The notes under the pieces are model-generated. The model was not told the DNA's origin. It saw nothing but the letters and a program-made list of their open reading frames with translations, and did not search any database. Positions 33,520-42,887 of a DNA stretch of 64,000 nt are shown piece by piece. Origin of the DNA: Streptomyces sp. NBC_01669. Lineage in GTDB: Bacteria; Actinomycetota; Actinomycetes; Streptomycetales; Streptomycetaceae. The position numbers were made by a program, and so were the translations under genes. The stretch's first letter is position 1. Each line of letters begins with the position of its first letter. The stretch covers positions 4,960,001-5,024,000 of the forward strand of contig NZ_JAPEQG010000001.1 of the NCBI RefSeq assembly GCF_026339735.1, given 5' to 3'.

Positions 33520-34386
33520 TCATCCACTCTCCGCCGCCACCGGCAGCATCAGCCCCCACGCACCCGCCCGCACCGTCCACGTCCTCGTCCGGACCGGGCC
33601 GCCGACCTGTATGTCCGCCCGGTAGCGGAAGTCCGCGCCGGAGACAGTGACCGCCTTCGCCTCCGCGGTCACCGGTTCGCCGGTCGTCGTCCGGACCACC
33701 ACGTCGGCCAGGCCCCCGTCACCGCCCTGCGCGCTCACCGTCACCGATTCGACCGGGCGGTCCAGATCGTTCAGCAGCACCCCGTCCACCTCGACCCGCA
33801 GCCGATGGGTGCGGGGCGGGACGGGCGGGGCCGGCGACGGGGCGGGGCGGACCAGGGTCCGTACGAGGGAGCGGCAGGTGTCCCAGACCGCCGTGACACC
33901 CGTGTGCGCCGCCGCCGTGCCCCGTGCCGCGGACAGGGCGGGGATGCGCAGGGCGCCCAGGACGACACCGTCGCTGTCGTCGACCAGCAGGTCGAGCCGG
34001 CGCACCGCCCCGTCCAGTGCCGCGCGCGCCGCGGCGACCGCGCTCAGGGGCACGCCGAGCGAATGCGCGAGTTCCAGCGCGGCCGCGGCACCCACCGGGA
34101 CCAGCGAGAGCGCTGCACCGGCCAGCTCCCGCTCCCGGTGCAGGAGGGTCACGGCGCGCAGCAGCGACCGGTCGTCGCCGACGACCACCGGCCGCCTGCT
34201 GCCCCGGCGGGACAAGGCCCGCGCGAACTCCTCCGGACTGTCCGGGAGGCAGATCTTGGCATGCGAACCGGCGCTCAGCACGTCCTTCGCGATCCGGACG
34301 GACTCGCCGTCGGTCCGGCGGGCGACCGGGTCGATGACCACCAGCAATTGGTCCGTACCGTTGCCGGGGGGCTGGGCAGCCGACAC
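33520..34386 (-). CDS. Diacylglycerol/lipid kinase-like protein
   Basis: A 288-residue protein resembling the DAGK catalytic fold: LLVVIDPVARRTDGESVRIA at the start (in place of the usual NPxxG), VVVGDDRSLLRAVTLLHRER (in place of GGDGT), then LSLVPVGAAAALELAHSLG (in place of P.GTGNDLA). The glycine-rich GGDGT nucleotide loop is replaced by GDDRS and no GTGND is present, so catalytic activity is doubtful; a regulatory or degenerate kinase role is possible. The C-terminal half has the beta-sandwich pattern of DAGK proteins. GTG at 34386 follows AGGAAGGA. Divergent from purA. Confidence 0.7.
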   Translation of the reverse strand: MSAAQPPGNGTDQLLVVIDPVARRTDGESVRIAKDVLSAGSHAKICLPDSPEEFARALSRRGSRRPVVVGDDRSLLRAVTLLHRERELAGAALSLVPVGAAAALELAHSLGVPLSAVAAARAALDGAVRRLDLLVDDSDGVVLGALRIPALSAARGTAAAHTGVTAVWDTCRSLVRTLVRPAPSPAPPVPPRTHRLRVEVDGVLLNDLDRPVESVTVSAQGGDGGLADVVVRTTTGEPVTAEAKAVTVSGADFRYRADIQVGGPVRTRTWTVRAGAWGLMLPVAAESG

Positions 34387-34420
34387 CTCGGTCCTTCCTC
34401 GGGTAGCATCTTGGTGCAAG

Positions 34421-34448
34421 AGCCCCTTGCGCTATTGCGCCAGGGGCT
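34421..34448. other. Hairpin in the purA / lipid-kinase intergenic region
   Basis: AGCCCCTTGCGC and GCGCCAGGGGCT form a 12-bp stem with one mismatch and a TATT loop. It lies 35 bp upstream of the lipid-kinase-like start and 124 bp before purA. It may be an attenuator or leader hairpin, or a promoter-proximal terminator. Confidence 0.45.
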
Positions 34449-34572
34449 TCGTCTATTCCGGGGCACCCGGTTCGACGGTTCAGGCTTCGTCGTACATCGT
34501 CGTACGGCATGTACGGCGTTTTCGTACGCCCCCTGACCTTGGACATGCCCCGCCCGGAAGGGGTGTACGCCT

Positions 34573-35856
34573 GTGCCCGCACTTGTGCTGCTCGGTGCTC
34601 AGTGGGGTGACGAGGGCAAGGGAAAGGCCACCGACCTCCTCGGTGGATCCGTGGACTATGTGGTGCGTTACCAGGGCGGCAACAATGCCGGCCACACGGT
34701 GGTCGTCGGCGACCAGAAGTACGCACTTCATCTCCTCCCCTCCGGAATCCTTTCGCCGGGGTGCACCCCGGTCATCGGTAACGGTGTCGTCGTCGACCCG
34801 GCGGTCCTGCTCTCCGAGCTGAGTGGGCTCAACGAGCGCGGCGTGGACACGTCCAAGCTGCTGATCAGCGGCAACGCTCATTTGATCACTCCGTACAACG
34901 TCACCGTCGACAAGGTGACGGAACGGTTCCTCGGGAAGCGGAAGATCGGCACGACCGGCCGCGGTATCGGCCCGACGTACGCCGACAAGATCAACCGTGT
35001 GGGCATCCGCGTCCAGGACCTGTACGACGAGTCGATCCTGGAGCAGAAGGTCGAGGCGGCCCTGGAGCAGAAGAACCAGCTCCTCGCCAAGGTCTTCAAC
35101 CGCCGCGCCATCGAGTCCGGCAAGATCGTCGAGGAGATGCTCCAGTACGCGGAGCAGATCAAGCCGTACGTCGCGGACACGACGCTGATCCTCAACGACG
35201 CCATCGACGCGGGCAAGGTCGTCCTCTTCGAGGGTGGTCAGGGCACGCTGCTCGACGTCGACCACGGCACGTACCCCTTCGTCACCTCGTCGAACCCGAC
35301 CGCGGGCGGCGCCTGCACCGGTTCGGGTGTGGGCCCGACGAAGATCAGCCGGGTCATCGGCATCCTCAAGGCGTACACCACGCGCGTCGGCGCCGGTCCG
35401 TTCCCGACGGAGCTGCTCGACGAGGACGGCGAGGCGCTGCGCCGGATCGGTGGCGAGCGCGGTGTCACCACCGGCCGCGACCGCCGCTGCGGCTGGTTCG
35501 ACGCGGTGATCGCACGGTACGCGACCCGGGTCAACGGTCTCACCGACTTCTTCCTCACCAAGCTGGACGTGCTGACCGGCTGGGAGCAGATCCCGGTGTG
35601 TGTCGCGTACGAGATCGACGGCAAGCGCGTCGACGAGCTCCCGTACAGCCAGACCGACTTCCACCACGCGAAGCCGGTCTACGAGATGCTGCCGGGCTGG
35701 TCCGAGGACATCACGAAGGCCAAGACCTTCGCCGACCTGCCGAAGAACGCGCAGGCGTACGTGAAGGCGCTGGAGGACATGTCCGGTGCCCCGATCTCCG
35801 CGATCGGTGTCGGCCCCGGCCGGACCGAGACCATCGAGATCAACTCCTTCCTGTAG
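34573..35856 (+). CDS. purA: Adenylosuccinate synthetase
   Basis: PurA joins IMP and aspartate with GTP in the first step from IMP to AMP. The 427-residue protein is full length: VLLGAQWGDEGKGKATDLL with the GTP P-loop and catalytic aspartate, YQGGNNAGHTVV with the catalytic histidine, GTTGRGIGPTYADK, LFEGGQGTLLDVDHGTYPFV, abridged to LFEGGQGTLLDVDHG, and the aspartate-binding VTTGRDRRCGWFD. GTG at 34573. A 19-bp stem terminator follows. Confidence 0.97.
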   Translation: MPALVLLGAQWGDEGKGKATDLLGGSVDYVVRYQGGNNAGHTVVVGDQKYALHLLPSGILSPGCTPVIGNGVVVDPAVLLSELSGLNERGVDTSKLLISGNAHLITPYNVTVDKVTERFLGKRKIGTTGRGIGPTYADKINRVGIRVQDLYDESILEQKVEAALEQKNQLLAKVFNRRAIESGKIVEEMLQYAEQIKPYVADTTLILNDAIDAGKVVLFEGGQGTLLDVDHGTYPFVTSSNPTAGGACTGSGVGPTKISRVIGILKAYTTRVGAGPFPTELLDEDGEALRRIGGERGVTTGRDRRCGWFDAVIARYATRVNGLTDFFLTKLDVLTGWEQIPVCVAYEIDGKRVDELPYSQTDFHHAKPVYEMLPGWSEDITKAKTFADLPKNAQAYVKALEDMSGAPISAIGVGPGRTETIEINSFL

Positions 35857-35866
35857 GACGGCACGA

Positions 35867-35906
35867 CGCGGAAGGGCCGGGACGCAGGCGTCCCGGCCCT
35901 TCCGCG
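35867..35906. terminator. Bidirectional terminator after purA
   Basis: A perfect 19-bp stem (arms begin CGCGGAAGGGCCGGGACGC) with a two-base AG spacer, followed by a few Ts. It separates purA from the convergent clamp-like gene. Confidence 0.92.
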
Positions 35907-35958
35907 CGTTTAGACCGACCGGCAAATGGAGGGCGGGAGAAGGAGCGGGGGGAGGCCG

Positions 35959-37077
35959 TCAGACCAGCGGCTTCACGGACATCAGAAGATGCCGGTGCGT
36001 GGGGCCACCCTCGGGTTCGTCCCCGGCCGTCCGGCCGGTGATCATGGCGCGCTGGCCGGGACCCATCATGCGGAACTGCACGACCGGCGCGTCGAACGAG
36101 GCCAGGGCGTCCATCAGGTACGAGGGGTTGAAGGCGACCGTCAGCTCGTCGGCGCCCTCCAGGACCGCGGGCAGCCGCTGGGACGCGACATCGTCCTCAT
36201 ACCCCGCCTGAAGCAGTACCGAGCCGTCGGAGAAGGTCAGATGGAGCGGGCTGTCGCCGTCCGCGACCACCGCGACGCGCTTGACGGCCTCGACCAGGGG
36301 CGCCCGGTCCGTGACCGCGGTCGTCGGGTCCACCATCGTGAACAGCTTGTCGTGGCGGGGGAGTCGGCCGTCCAGGAGGCGAACCGTGGTCCGCATCCCG
36401 GCGAGTTCGAAGCCGGCCGATCCGACGTCCAGTGCGACGCGGACCATGCCGGAGCGGCCGAAGGAGCGGGCGATCTCGGTCAGCCGCCGGGCCGACACCA
36501 CCACATCGGCCGTGACGCCCGCCGCCTCCGGCTTCCATCCGAGCGTGCGCACCGCGAAGCGGTACCGGTCCGTGGCGGCCAGCGTCATCGTGTCGCCGTC
36601 GAGCCCCAGCCGGATCCCGGTGAGGGTCGGCAGCGTGTCGTCCCGGCCCGCGGCCACGGTCACATGGGCGACGGCCGCGGCGAACTCCTCGGAGTCCACC
36701 GCTCCCAGCACCTCGGGCAGCGGCGGCAGCGCCGGATAGTCGTCGAGCGGCAGCACGGACAGCCCGAACCGGGCGCCGCCGCCGGTCACGGAGAACCGTG
36801 AACCCTCCACCGCGCACACCACCGGACTCTCGGGCAGCACCCGGCACACATCGAGCAGCCGTCGGCCCATGACCAGGACCTTCCCGGCCCGTACGGTCTC
36901 CGCCCCCACCTCGATGCGGGCGGACGCCTCGTAATCCAGGCCGGAGATCCGCAACACCTCGCCGTCGGCCTCCAGCAGCAGCCCGCCGAGCACGGGTACG
37001 GGCGACCGGGTGGGCAGCACCCGGGCCGCCCAGGCCACGGCATCGGTCAGTGCGTTGCGATCAATGCGGAACTCCAT
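35959..37077 (-). CDS. Second sliding-clamp-like protein (DnaN paralogue)
   Basis: A 372-residue protein with the three-domain clamp pattern of DNA polymerase III beta: MEFRIDRNALTDAVAWAARV, VPVLGGLLLEADGEVLRISG, YPALPPLPE, GIRLGLDGDTMTLAATDRYR with RFAVRTL, and the C-terminal VVQFRMMGPGQRAMITGRT. The main dnaN normally lies next to dnaA at oriC, outside this window, so this is probably a paralogue with a special role in repair or replication; that is inference. The normal C-terminal beta motif (M-P-M/V-R-L) is replaced by LLMSVKPLV. I used the ATG at 37077 (MEFRID), preceded by GGAGAGAGG. A 23-bp inverted repeat lies just upstream. Confidence 0.88.
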   Translation of the reverse strand: MEFRIDRNALTDAVAWAARVLPTRSPVPVLGGLLLEADGEVLRISGLDYEASARIEVGAETVRAGKVLVMGRRLLDVCRVLPESPVVCAVEGSRFSVTGGGARFGLSVLPLDDYPALPPLPEVLGAVDSEEFAAAVAHVTVAAGRDDTLPTLTGIRLGLDGDTMTLAATDRYRFAVRTLGWKPEAAGVTADVVVSARRLTEIARSFGRSGMVRVALDVGSAGFELAGMRTTVRLLDGRLPRHDKLFTMVDPTTAVTDRAPLVEAVKRVAVVADGDSPLHLTFSDGSVLLQAGYEDDVASQRLPAVLEGADELTVAFNPSYLMDALASFDAPVVQFRMMGPGQRAMITGRTAGDEPEGGPTHRHLLMSVKPLV

Positions 37078-37093
37078 GCGCGGGGCCTCTCTC

Positions 37094-37116
37094 CGTCGGA
37101 CCAACGAGGTCCGACG
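37094..37116. promoter_or_regulatory. Inverted repeat upstream of the clamp paralogue
   Basis: CGTCGGACC-AACGA-GGTCCGACG is a perfect 9-bp inverted repeat ending 16 bp before the start codon, overlapping the untranslated leader. It may be an operator. Confidence 0.6.
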
Positions 37117-37163
37117 CTAGAGGGCGCCACTGACAATCGACCGCGGACCGGCGTCGCGCTGCC

Positions 37164-37198
37164 GACGGCAGCGACCACCCCCGTGGGTCGCTGCCGTC
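37164..37198. other. Hairpin in the 37078-37462 intergenic region
   Basis: GACGGCAGCGACC and its complement flank a 9-base spacer. It lies between the divergent clamp-like and PucR-type genes. Its position in a divergent gap suggests an attenuator or the end of a short transcript. Apart from this and the repeat at 37094 nothing was recognised in the gap. Confidence 0.5.
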
Positions 37199-37462
37199 GT
37201 TCACCCCGCCGTCCCCCGACGCTCCTGTGCCCACGGACGGCACCCGACATCCCCCGACATCCATGCCGTCCGCGGAACACGTTCGGACTGTAGGTCGGCG
37301 GGTACCCGACAGGAAGATTCAATTCGCACGGTGTGGGCACCTCGGGGGTAACAGTCCGCACAGCCAAACCGGTACTCTGCACTCCGGTTATCTCCACTGC
37401 CGGGGACAGAAGCAGGGGGCAGAAGCAGGGACAGACGGGCACGAGTACGGAGCGGAGGGCCT

Positions 37463-38962
37463 GTGCGAGCGCGGGAACGGGCCGACGACGTACTGCGGAT
37501 GAACCGCCTGGCCCTCGTCGGTGGCGTGCAGGAACTGCTGCGCTGGCTGTCGGGGCGCGCCGACGGCTGGGCCGGACTGCTCCACGACGACGGAACCGTC
37601 CTGCACGCCGTGGCACGGACCCCGGACCGTACGAGCGCCGCGGCCGTCACGCTCGCCTCCGACGGCGCAAGGGAACTGACGGCCCTCGGCGCACGCTCCT
37701 TCACCCTCGACCGTGGCCAGGACACCGCTCTGCTGCTTCCCCTCGACGGCCCGCCCGATGCCCGTGACGCCCGCGTCCCGGTCCTCGCCGTCGTCACGTG
37801 CCGTCCGCTGCCGGACGGGCTGGCCGCGCTCCTCGCCGACGCGGTGATGCCCCTGGCCATGTGCTGGGCAGCCGAATCGGTCGAACGCAAACGCCGCCGC
37901 GTCGACCTCGCGGAGTCCCGCGGCCGGGAAGCGGTGCTGCATCTGCTGATGACCGGCCAGCTCTCCATTGCCCACCAGGTCGCGGGCGCTCTGAAGCCCA
38001 GGCTGCCGGACCCCGTCCAGGTGTGCGTGGTGGAGTGCCCGGGCGGGCGGCGGGACGAGGTGGCGAAGGTCTGCACGGATCTCTCCGGCGGACGGTCCTG
38101 GATCGTGCGGTGTCCGGTGTACGCACGCCACTTGATCCTCGTCGTGCCCGCCGGCCCGGGCGGGACCGAGCCGCGACTCGGCCGTGAAGTCGCCGTCGTG
38201 GTGGACGACTGCGTGGTCGGCGTGAGCGAGGAGGTTCCGCTCAGCGACACGGCGACCGGATACCGGCAGGCGTTCCATGCCCTGGCGGTCGCCCGCGGAC
38301 TGCCCGTCCGCCACGCCCGGTTCGGCTCGGCACCGGAACCGGCGCTGCTCGTCGGCGCCGAGGGCGCACAGTGGGCCGACGATCTGCTGGCGCCCCTCCT
38401 CACCTACCTGCCCCGGCGCAGCCAGGACCCCGGCAGTCAGGAACTGGCGGCGACGCTGGGTTCCTGGCTCGCGTTCTCGTCCCATGCGACCAAGCATCTG
38501 AAGATCCACCGCAACACCCTGTCCGCACGGTTGCGGTTGATCGGCGAGTTGCTCGGACGCGACCTCAACCGGCTCGCCGACCAGGCCGCACTCGACCTGG
38601 CGCTGCGGATCCGCGCCACACCCGCCCGCGCACCCCGTCCTGCCGAGCCCGGGAAGGGGGCCCGCTCCCTGGACGAGATCCTGCGCCGCCCCGATGTTCG
38701 GGAGTGGGCGGCCCAGCAACTGCATCCGCTCCGCCGGAACGGCGGGGCGGCCGAGGCGACGGTCCGGTGCTGGCTGGACTGCGAGGCTCAACTGGCCCCG
38801 ACCGCAGAGGCGTTGGGGATCTCCGTGCCGGGCGCCCGCAAGCGCCTCACCCGGATCGAAGCGGTACTCCAGCGCTCACTGCTCCAAACACCCAGTGCGC
38901 GTTACGAGTTGTGGCTGGCTTTCCGGGCGCTGGCTGTTGCGGGTGTCACCGACGCGGTGTGA
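37463..38962 (+). CDS. PucR-type regulator with two PucR-like HTH segments
   Basis: A 499-residue regulator. The N-terminal half resembles a GAF-like sensor (LLHDDGTVLHAVARTPD, LLLPLDGPP). Two PucR-type C-terminal helix-turn-helix motifs are visible: HLKIHRNTLSARLRLIGELL near residue 345 and EALGISVPGARKRLTRIEAV near residue 450. PucR proteins usually carry one such domain, so the second is unusual. GGAGGG lies 3 bp before the GTG at 37463; an ATG at 37499 is an alternative. No adjacent target is obvious; the FG-GAP gene is convergent. Confidence 0.82.
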   Translation: MRARERADDVLRMNRLALVGGVQELLRWLSGRADGWAGLLHDDGTVLHAVARTPDRTSAAAVTLASDGARELTALGARSFTLDRGQDTALLLPLDGPPDARDARVPVLAVVTCRPLPDGLAALLADAVMPLAMCWAAESVERKRRRVDLAESRGREAVLHLLMTGQLSIAHQVAGALKPRLPDPVQVCVVECPGGRRDEVAKVCTDLSGGRSWIVRCPVYARHLILVVPAGPGGTEPRLGREVAVVVDDCVVGVSEEVPLSDTATGYRQAFHALAVARGLPVRHARFGSAPEPALLVGAEGAQWADDLLAPLLTYLPRRSQDPGSQELAATLGSWLAFSSHATKHLKIHRNTLSARLRLIGELLGRDLNRLADQAALDLALRIRATPARAPRPAEPGKGARSLDEILRRPDVREWAAQQLHPLRRNGGAAEATVRCWLDCEAQLAPTAEALGISVPGARKRLTRIEAVLQRSLLQTPSARYELWLAFRALAVAGVTDAV

Positions 38963-39067
38963 GTTTCACTGCAGGGCAGGGCCCATGGCCGTCGGCCCGA
39001 AGCAGGAGGACAGATCCAGGGGGCGTTGCGGGGGCCGGCGAACCCGGCGCTCCCGCGACGCCTGCGC

Positions 39068-40486
39068 TCACCGCTGCCAGTCGCCGCCCAGCAGCGTTCC
39101 AGCGACGGCCGGCAGTCCCAGCGAGCCCGTGCCGAAGGAGACCGCCGACGTGTACACCGGCCGGGTCTTCCCGCCCGGCAGCACCCAGACCGCGCCGCGC
39201 CCGTCCTCCTCGCACGCTCCCACGGCGATCTCGGGCCTGCCGTCACGGGTGAGGTCCCCTGCCGCCACCGTGCAGCCGAAGGAGTCGCTCTCCTCCGGGG
39301 TGCCCGGCACGCCCGGGGTGTCCTGCTTGAAGGTGTACGAGCCGGCGCCCAGCTGCCCCGTACGGCGACCGGGCACGACCGTGACCGTGCCCGCACCGCC
39401 CTTGGTGCCGATCCCCTCGCCGGGTGCGCCCACGACGATGTCGGCGAGCCCGTCCTTGTTCAGGTCGGCCACGGCCACCGCGGCGCCGAATTCGTCGTGG
39501 CGCTCGCTCGAACCGGGCACCCCGGCCGTGTTCTGATGGAACGTCATGGGCGCTTTGTCCAGCGGGACTCCGTTCGCCGACCCGAACCACACGGAGACGG
39601 ACCCGCCCACGTGACCGATCGGCCCCACGTCGCTCGGTTCGTCCGGGTCGCCGGCGACGACGTCCCCGTAACCGTCCCCGTTCACGTCCCCCACCGCGAC
39701 GTTGAGCCCCTCGCCCTCCAGGAGCGGAGGCGGGTACGTCCCGGGCACCGGATTCACCAGCACCCGGCCCCCACTGCTTCCGTTCGCCCGGCCGGTGACC
39801 TGGAGCTGTTCGGCCACCTTGTCGCCGTTGACATCGCCGTACGCGACGGCGCGCATCCAGCCGATGTCCTCGTTCGGCACGGACGAACCGACCCCGCCGC
39901 TCCGGGTGAACGGTCCGGTCAGTTCGGTGGTGAAGTTCCAGTTGGCGATCAGGACCCGCGCCTCGCCCGGACCGGACACCGCCGCCACGTCCTTGCCCGC
40001 GCCCCAGCGCCTCAGCACCTGCGTCGGCAGTGCGGCACCGGAGACCAGGCCCTTCGTGCTGCCCCACAGGACGTACACCGCCCCTGAGTCCAGTGTGGTG
40101 CCGACATCCTCGCCCGGCGCCCCGACCACCAGGTCCGCATAGCCGTCGTGGTCGAGGTCCGCGAGGGCGCTGGAGGCGCCGAACAGGTCGCCCGCCTCGG
40201 CCGTACCCGGCACCCCGGCCGAATTCTGCGTGATCACCGCACGCCTGGAGGCGGACACACCCTTGGCGGACCCGTACAGCACGACGAGGCTCCCGGCCCG
40301 TTCGTGGCCCGCGACCGAGGCTCCCGGCGCGGGGACCACGAGGTCCCGGTAGCCGTCGCCGTTGATGTCCTGCGGAACCGGCATCGGTGCGGCGGAGGCT
40401 GTCCCCCCGGACAGCGTCGCGGCAACGGCGGCGATGGCGGCCACCAGGGCCGCCCGTCTGTATCCGGCTGTGCGTCGTCCACTCAT
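39068..40486 (-). CDS. Secreted FG-GAP/VCBS beta-propeller protein
   Basis: A 472-residue exported protein. After a Sec signal (RRAALVAAIAAVAATLSGGTASA, abridged to ALVAAIAAVAATLSGG) there are about seven FG-GAP repeats with calcium-loop patterns: DINGDGYRDLVV, DLDHDGYADLVV, DVNGDGYGDVVA, DLNKDGLADIVV and DLTRDGRPEIAV. This is an integrin-alpha-like propeller; adhesion or extracellular enzyme-scaffold roles are possible but unproven. ATG at 40486 with GGGGGACAG upstream; a longer frame to 40546 is rejected because it lacks the signal start. Confidence 0.9.
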   Translation of the reverse strand: MSGRRTAGYRRAALVAAIAAVAATLSGGTASAAPMPVPQDINGDGYRDLVVPAPGASVAGHERAGSLVVLYGSAKGVSASRRAVITQNSAGVPGTAEAGDLFGASSALADLDHDGYADLVVGAPGEDVGTTLDSGAVYVLWGSTKGLVSGAALPTQVLRRWGAGKDVAAVSGPGEARVLIANWNFTTELTGPFTRSGGVGSSVPNEDIGWMRAVAYGDVNGDKVAEQLQVTGRANGSSGGRVLVNPVPGTYPPPLLEGEGLNVAVGDVNGDGYGDVVAGDPDEPSDVGPIGHVGGSVSVWFGSANGVPLDKAPMTFHQNTAGVPGSSERHDEFGAAVAVADLNKDGLADIVVGAPGEGIGTKGGAGTVTVVPGRRTGQLGAGSYTFKQDTPGVPGTPEESDSFGCTVAAGDLTRDGRPEIAVGACEEDGRGAVWVLPGGKTRPVYTSAVSFGTGSLGLPAVAGTLLGGDWQR

Positions 40487-40870
40487 GCTTCTGTCCCCAC
40501 CCCATGCCCGCGCCCGACGGGGCGGGACAACCGACTGTTGCCGCATTCACCCACAGTCGGACAAGCTGCGCAATGAGGCGGGGGCGGGAAGTGCGAACCC
40601 GCGCAGAGAGACTTCAGTCCGCCCGGGTGAGGAACGTCGACCAGGTGTCGGGGGCGACCGCGGAAGACGGGACCGTCGGGGATCTTGGAGTTGGCCGGAC
40701 GCGGTGACGCAGCTGAACGCGCGTGCCGGGCGTGTGAGTGACGTGCCGGCCGTAACGCGGACCGGGCGGGTCCGGCCGCCGGTGTGGCACCTTCCGCCGA
40801 CGGCGCCCGGCAGGTTCGTCCATACGCTGCCGCTGCTCGACGCGGCCGGAGCGCTGCTCGGCTGAACCCT
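40487..40870. other. Intergenic 384 bp, possible gene remnant
   Basis: No clear gene. A plus-strand frame from a GTG at 40704 to 40865 could encode 53 residues ending LPLLDAAGALLG, without a ribosome-binding site or recognised family. It may be a remnant or chance. It holds the promoter of the FG-GAP gene. Confidence 0.3.
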
Positions 40871-42730
40871 TCAGCCGGTCTTCGTGTACGTGATCTTCTC
40901 GCCGGTGTCCGGGTTCTCGCGACGCAGCGTGCCGTCCGGCAACAGGGTCAGCGTGGTGGCCTTGCCAGGGGTGCAGGACGTCATGGGTTCGCCGAGCGTG
41001 ATCGTGGAGGGTCCGATGTGGATCGGTCCGTCGGGGGACGGCTCATCGGTCAGATCCGCCTGGAAGACGCAGCGGTAGGTGCCACCGGTGTCGATCGGAC
41101 CCTCCGCGGTGAGCGTGAGGATTGTCTGGCCGACCTTGCCCTGCTGGACGACGAGTTCGCGGGTGGAGTGACCGGCGGAGTTGTCGATGCTGCCGGACCA
41201 GGTGCCGAGGTAGCCCTCGGGGATGGAGCCGTCGCCGTTCTTCTCCGCCTCGGAGGGGGACGGGGAAGTGTCGGAGGGGGCGTCCGGCGGCTCCTCGGAC
41301 GGGGCGTCGGACGCGGACGGGCCGGGCGAACTGCTGTGGGACACGCCGGACGTCTTGCCGTCGTCGCTCATGAGCGCGTACACCGAACCGCCCGCGCCGA
41401 TGGCGACGAGCACGGCGACCACGATGAGAGCGACGGTCGAACCCGCCGTGCGGCGTGCGGGTTCGGGCTGTGGGGCGGAGGCGGAATAGAGGGGGCCGTA
41501 CGGAGGCGTGGAGCCGAAGCCGGGGTGCTGCGGTGGCTGCTGCTGCGGATATCCGTAGCCGTACGGCTGTCCCTGACCCGGGTGCGGCTGGGCGGGCAAC
41601 TGCGGGTAGCCATATGCGGGAGCAGGGCCCGGTACGGGGGTTGAGGTGCCGATCACCGTGGGCATCGCATGGACCCCGCCGGGAGCTTGCGGGGCCGGAG
41701 GCTGCGGGGCGGGAGGTTCCGCCGCCGCGGGCACCAGGTCCTCGGGACCGGACGGGGCAACCGGTTCCGACGGCCGTTCCGGCTCCTCCTGCTCCTCCGG
41801 GTCCTCCGAGTCCAGCAACTCCACCGCGTGACGGCCCAGCTGGGCGAGGAGCGCGCCCGGCAGCCACGGTTCGGCGGGCTCGTCCTCCGCCAGCCGTTCC
41901 AGGATCGCGTCCGTCGTCGGCCTGGCGGCCGGGTCCTTGAGGAGGCAGTCCCGGACGAGGTCGACCAGATCCACCGGGATGCCGCTCAGGTCCGGGTCCT
42001 CCTGCGCGATCCGGAACATCAGCGCATGGACCTCGTTGTCCGCCCCGCCGAACGGAAGCCTGCCCGTCGCCGCGTACGCCAGCACCGAGCCGAGGCAGAA
42101 CACATCGCACGCCGCGGTCACCCGCTCGCCCCGCACCTGCTCCGGCGCCATGAAGCCGGGCGAACCGACCAGCGCCCCGGTGCGGGTGAGACCACCGTCG
42201 GTGACGGTGTCCAGTGCCCGGGCTATGCCGAAGTCGATGACCCGCGGACCGTCGATCGTCAGCAGAATGTTGGACGGCTTGAGGTCGCGGTGGATGAGCC
42301 CGGCGGAGTGGATGGCCTGGAGCGCGCGGGTCAGCCCGGCACCCAGGATGTGGACCGAGCGCTCGGGCAGCGGACCGAAGGGCCGTGAGGCCGGTCCCAC
42401 CGGTGCGCCCGCGCGCCCGGAGACGGTGACCTGGAGGGACGGCCCGGCGACGTATCCGGTCGCGACCCACGGCACGGCGGCCTCGGTGTCGGCGTCCAGC
42501 ACGGGGGCCGTCCATGCCGAGCCGACCTGGCGTGCGGCCTGCACCTCCTGGCGGAACCGGTCGCGGAACTCCTGCTGCTCGGCGAGCTCCTGGCGTACGA
42601 GCTTGATCGCGACGGTACGGCCCCGATCGGACCGGGCCAGATAGACCTGCCCCATGCCACCCGCGCCGAGCCGCCCCAACAGGCGGTACGCGCCGATGCG
42701 TTGCGGGTCGGTGGACCCGAGCTTTTCCAT
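40871..42730 (-). CDS. Transmembrane serine/threonine protein kinase
   Basis: A 619-residue PknB-like kinase. The N-terminal kinase domain has LGAGGMGQVYLA (ATP loop), VAIKLVR, LIHRDLKPSNILL (catalytic), VIDFGIAR (metal) and GFMAPEQV. A long Pro/Gln-rich linker (about 300-450; AQPHPGQGQPYGYGYPQQQP) leads to one transmembrane helix (TVALIVVAVLVAIGAGGSVY). The extracytoplasmic domain has paired cysteines (YRCVFQ, TSCTPG) and probably senses an outside signal. The GGGAGGT before ATG 42730 selects this start. Substrates are unknown. Confidence 0.93.
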   Translation of the reverse strand: MEKLGSTDPQRIGAYRLLGRLGAGGMGQVYLARSDRGRTVAIKLVRQELAEQQEFRDRFRQEVQAARQVGSAWTAPVLDADTEAAVPWVATGYVAGPSLQVTVSGRAGAPVGPASRPFGPLPERSVHILGAGLTRALQAIHSAGLIHRDLKPSNILLTIDGPRVIDFGIARALDTVTDGGLTRTGALVGSPGFMAPEQVRGERVTAACDVFCLGSVLAYAATGRLPFGGADNEVHALMFRIAQEDPDLSGIPVDLVDLVRDCLLKDPAARPTTDAILERLAEDEPAEPWLPGALLAQLGRHAVELLDSEDPEEQEEPERPSEPVAPSGPEDLVPAAAEPPAPQPPAPQAPGGVHAMPTVIGTSTPVPGPAPAYGYPQLPAQPHPGQGQPYGYGYPQQQPPQHPGFGSTPPYGPLYSASAPQPEPARRTAGSTVALIVVAVLVAIGAGGSVYALMSDDGKTSGVSHSSSPGPSASDAPSEEPPDAPSDTSPSPSEAEKNGDGSIPEGYLGTWSGSIDNSAGHSTRELVVQQGKVGQTILTLTAEGPIDTGGTYRCVFQADLTDEPSPDGPIHIGPSTITLGEPMTSCTPGKATTLTLLPDGTLRRENPDTGEKITYTKTG

Positions 42731-42887
42731 GGTGTGCGACCTCCCCCGTACGGCGACACGCCGGACGGGTCGAGAATAGCGGCGCACGTCCCGCCCCAGC
42801 AGTCCGGCCGGGCGTCGGTCCCGTCCGCTGCCGGCTCCGTCCTGGGGCGCCGGACGGGACGGGTTCATCCGCTGGACAGGACGGGGT

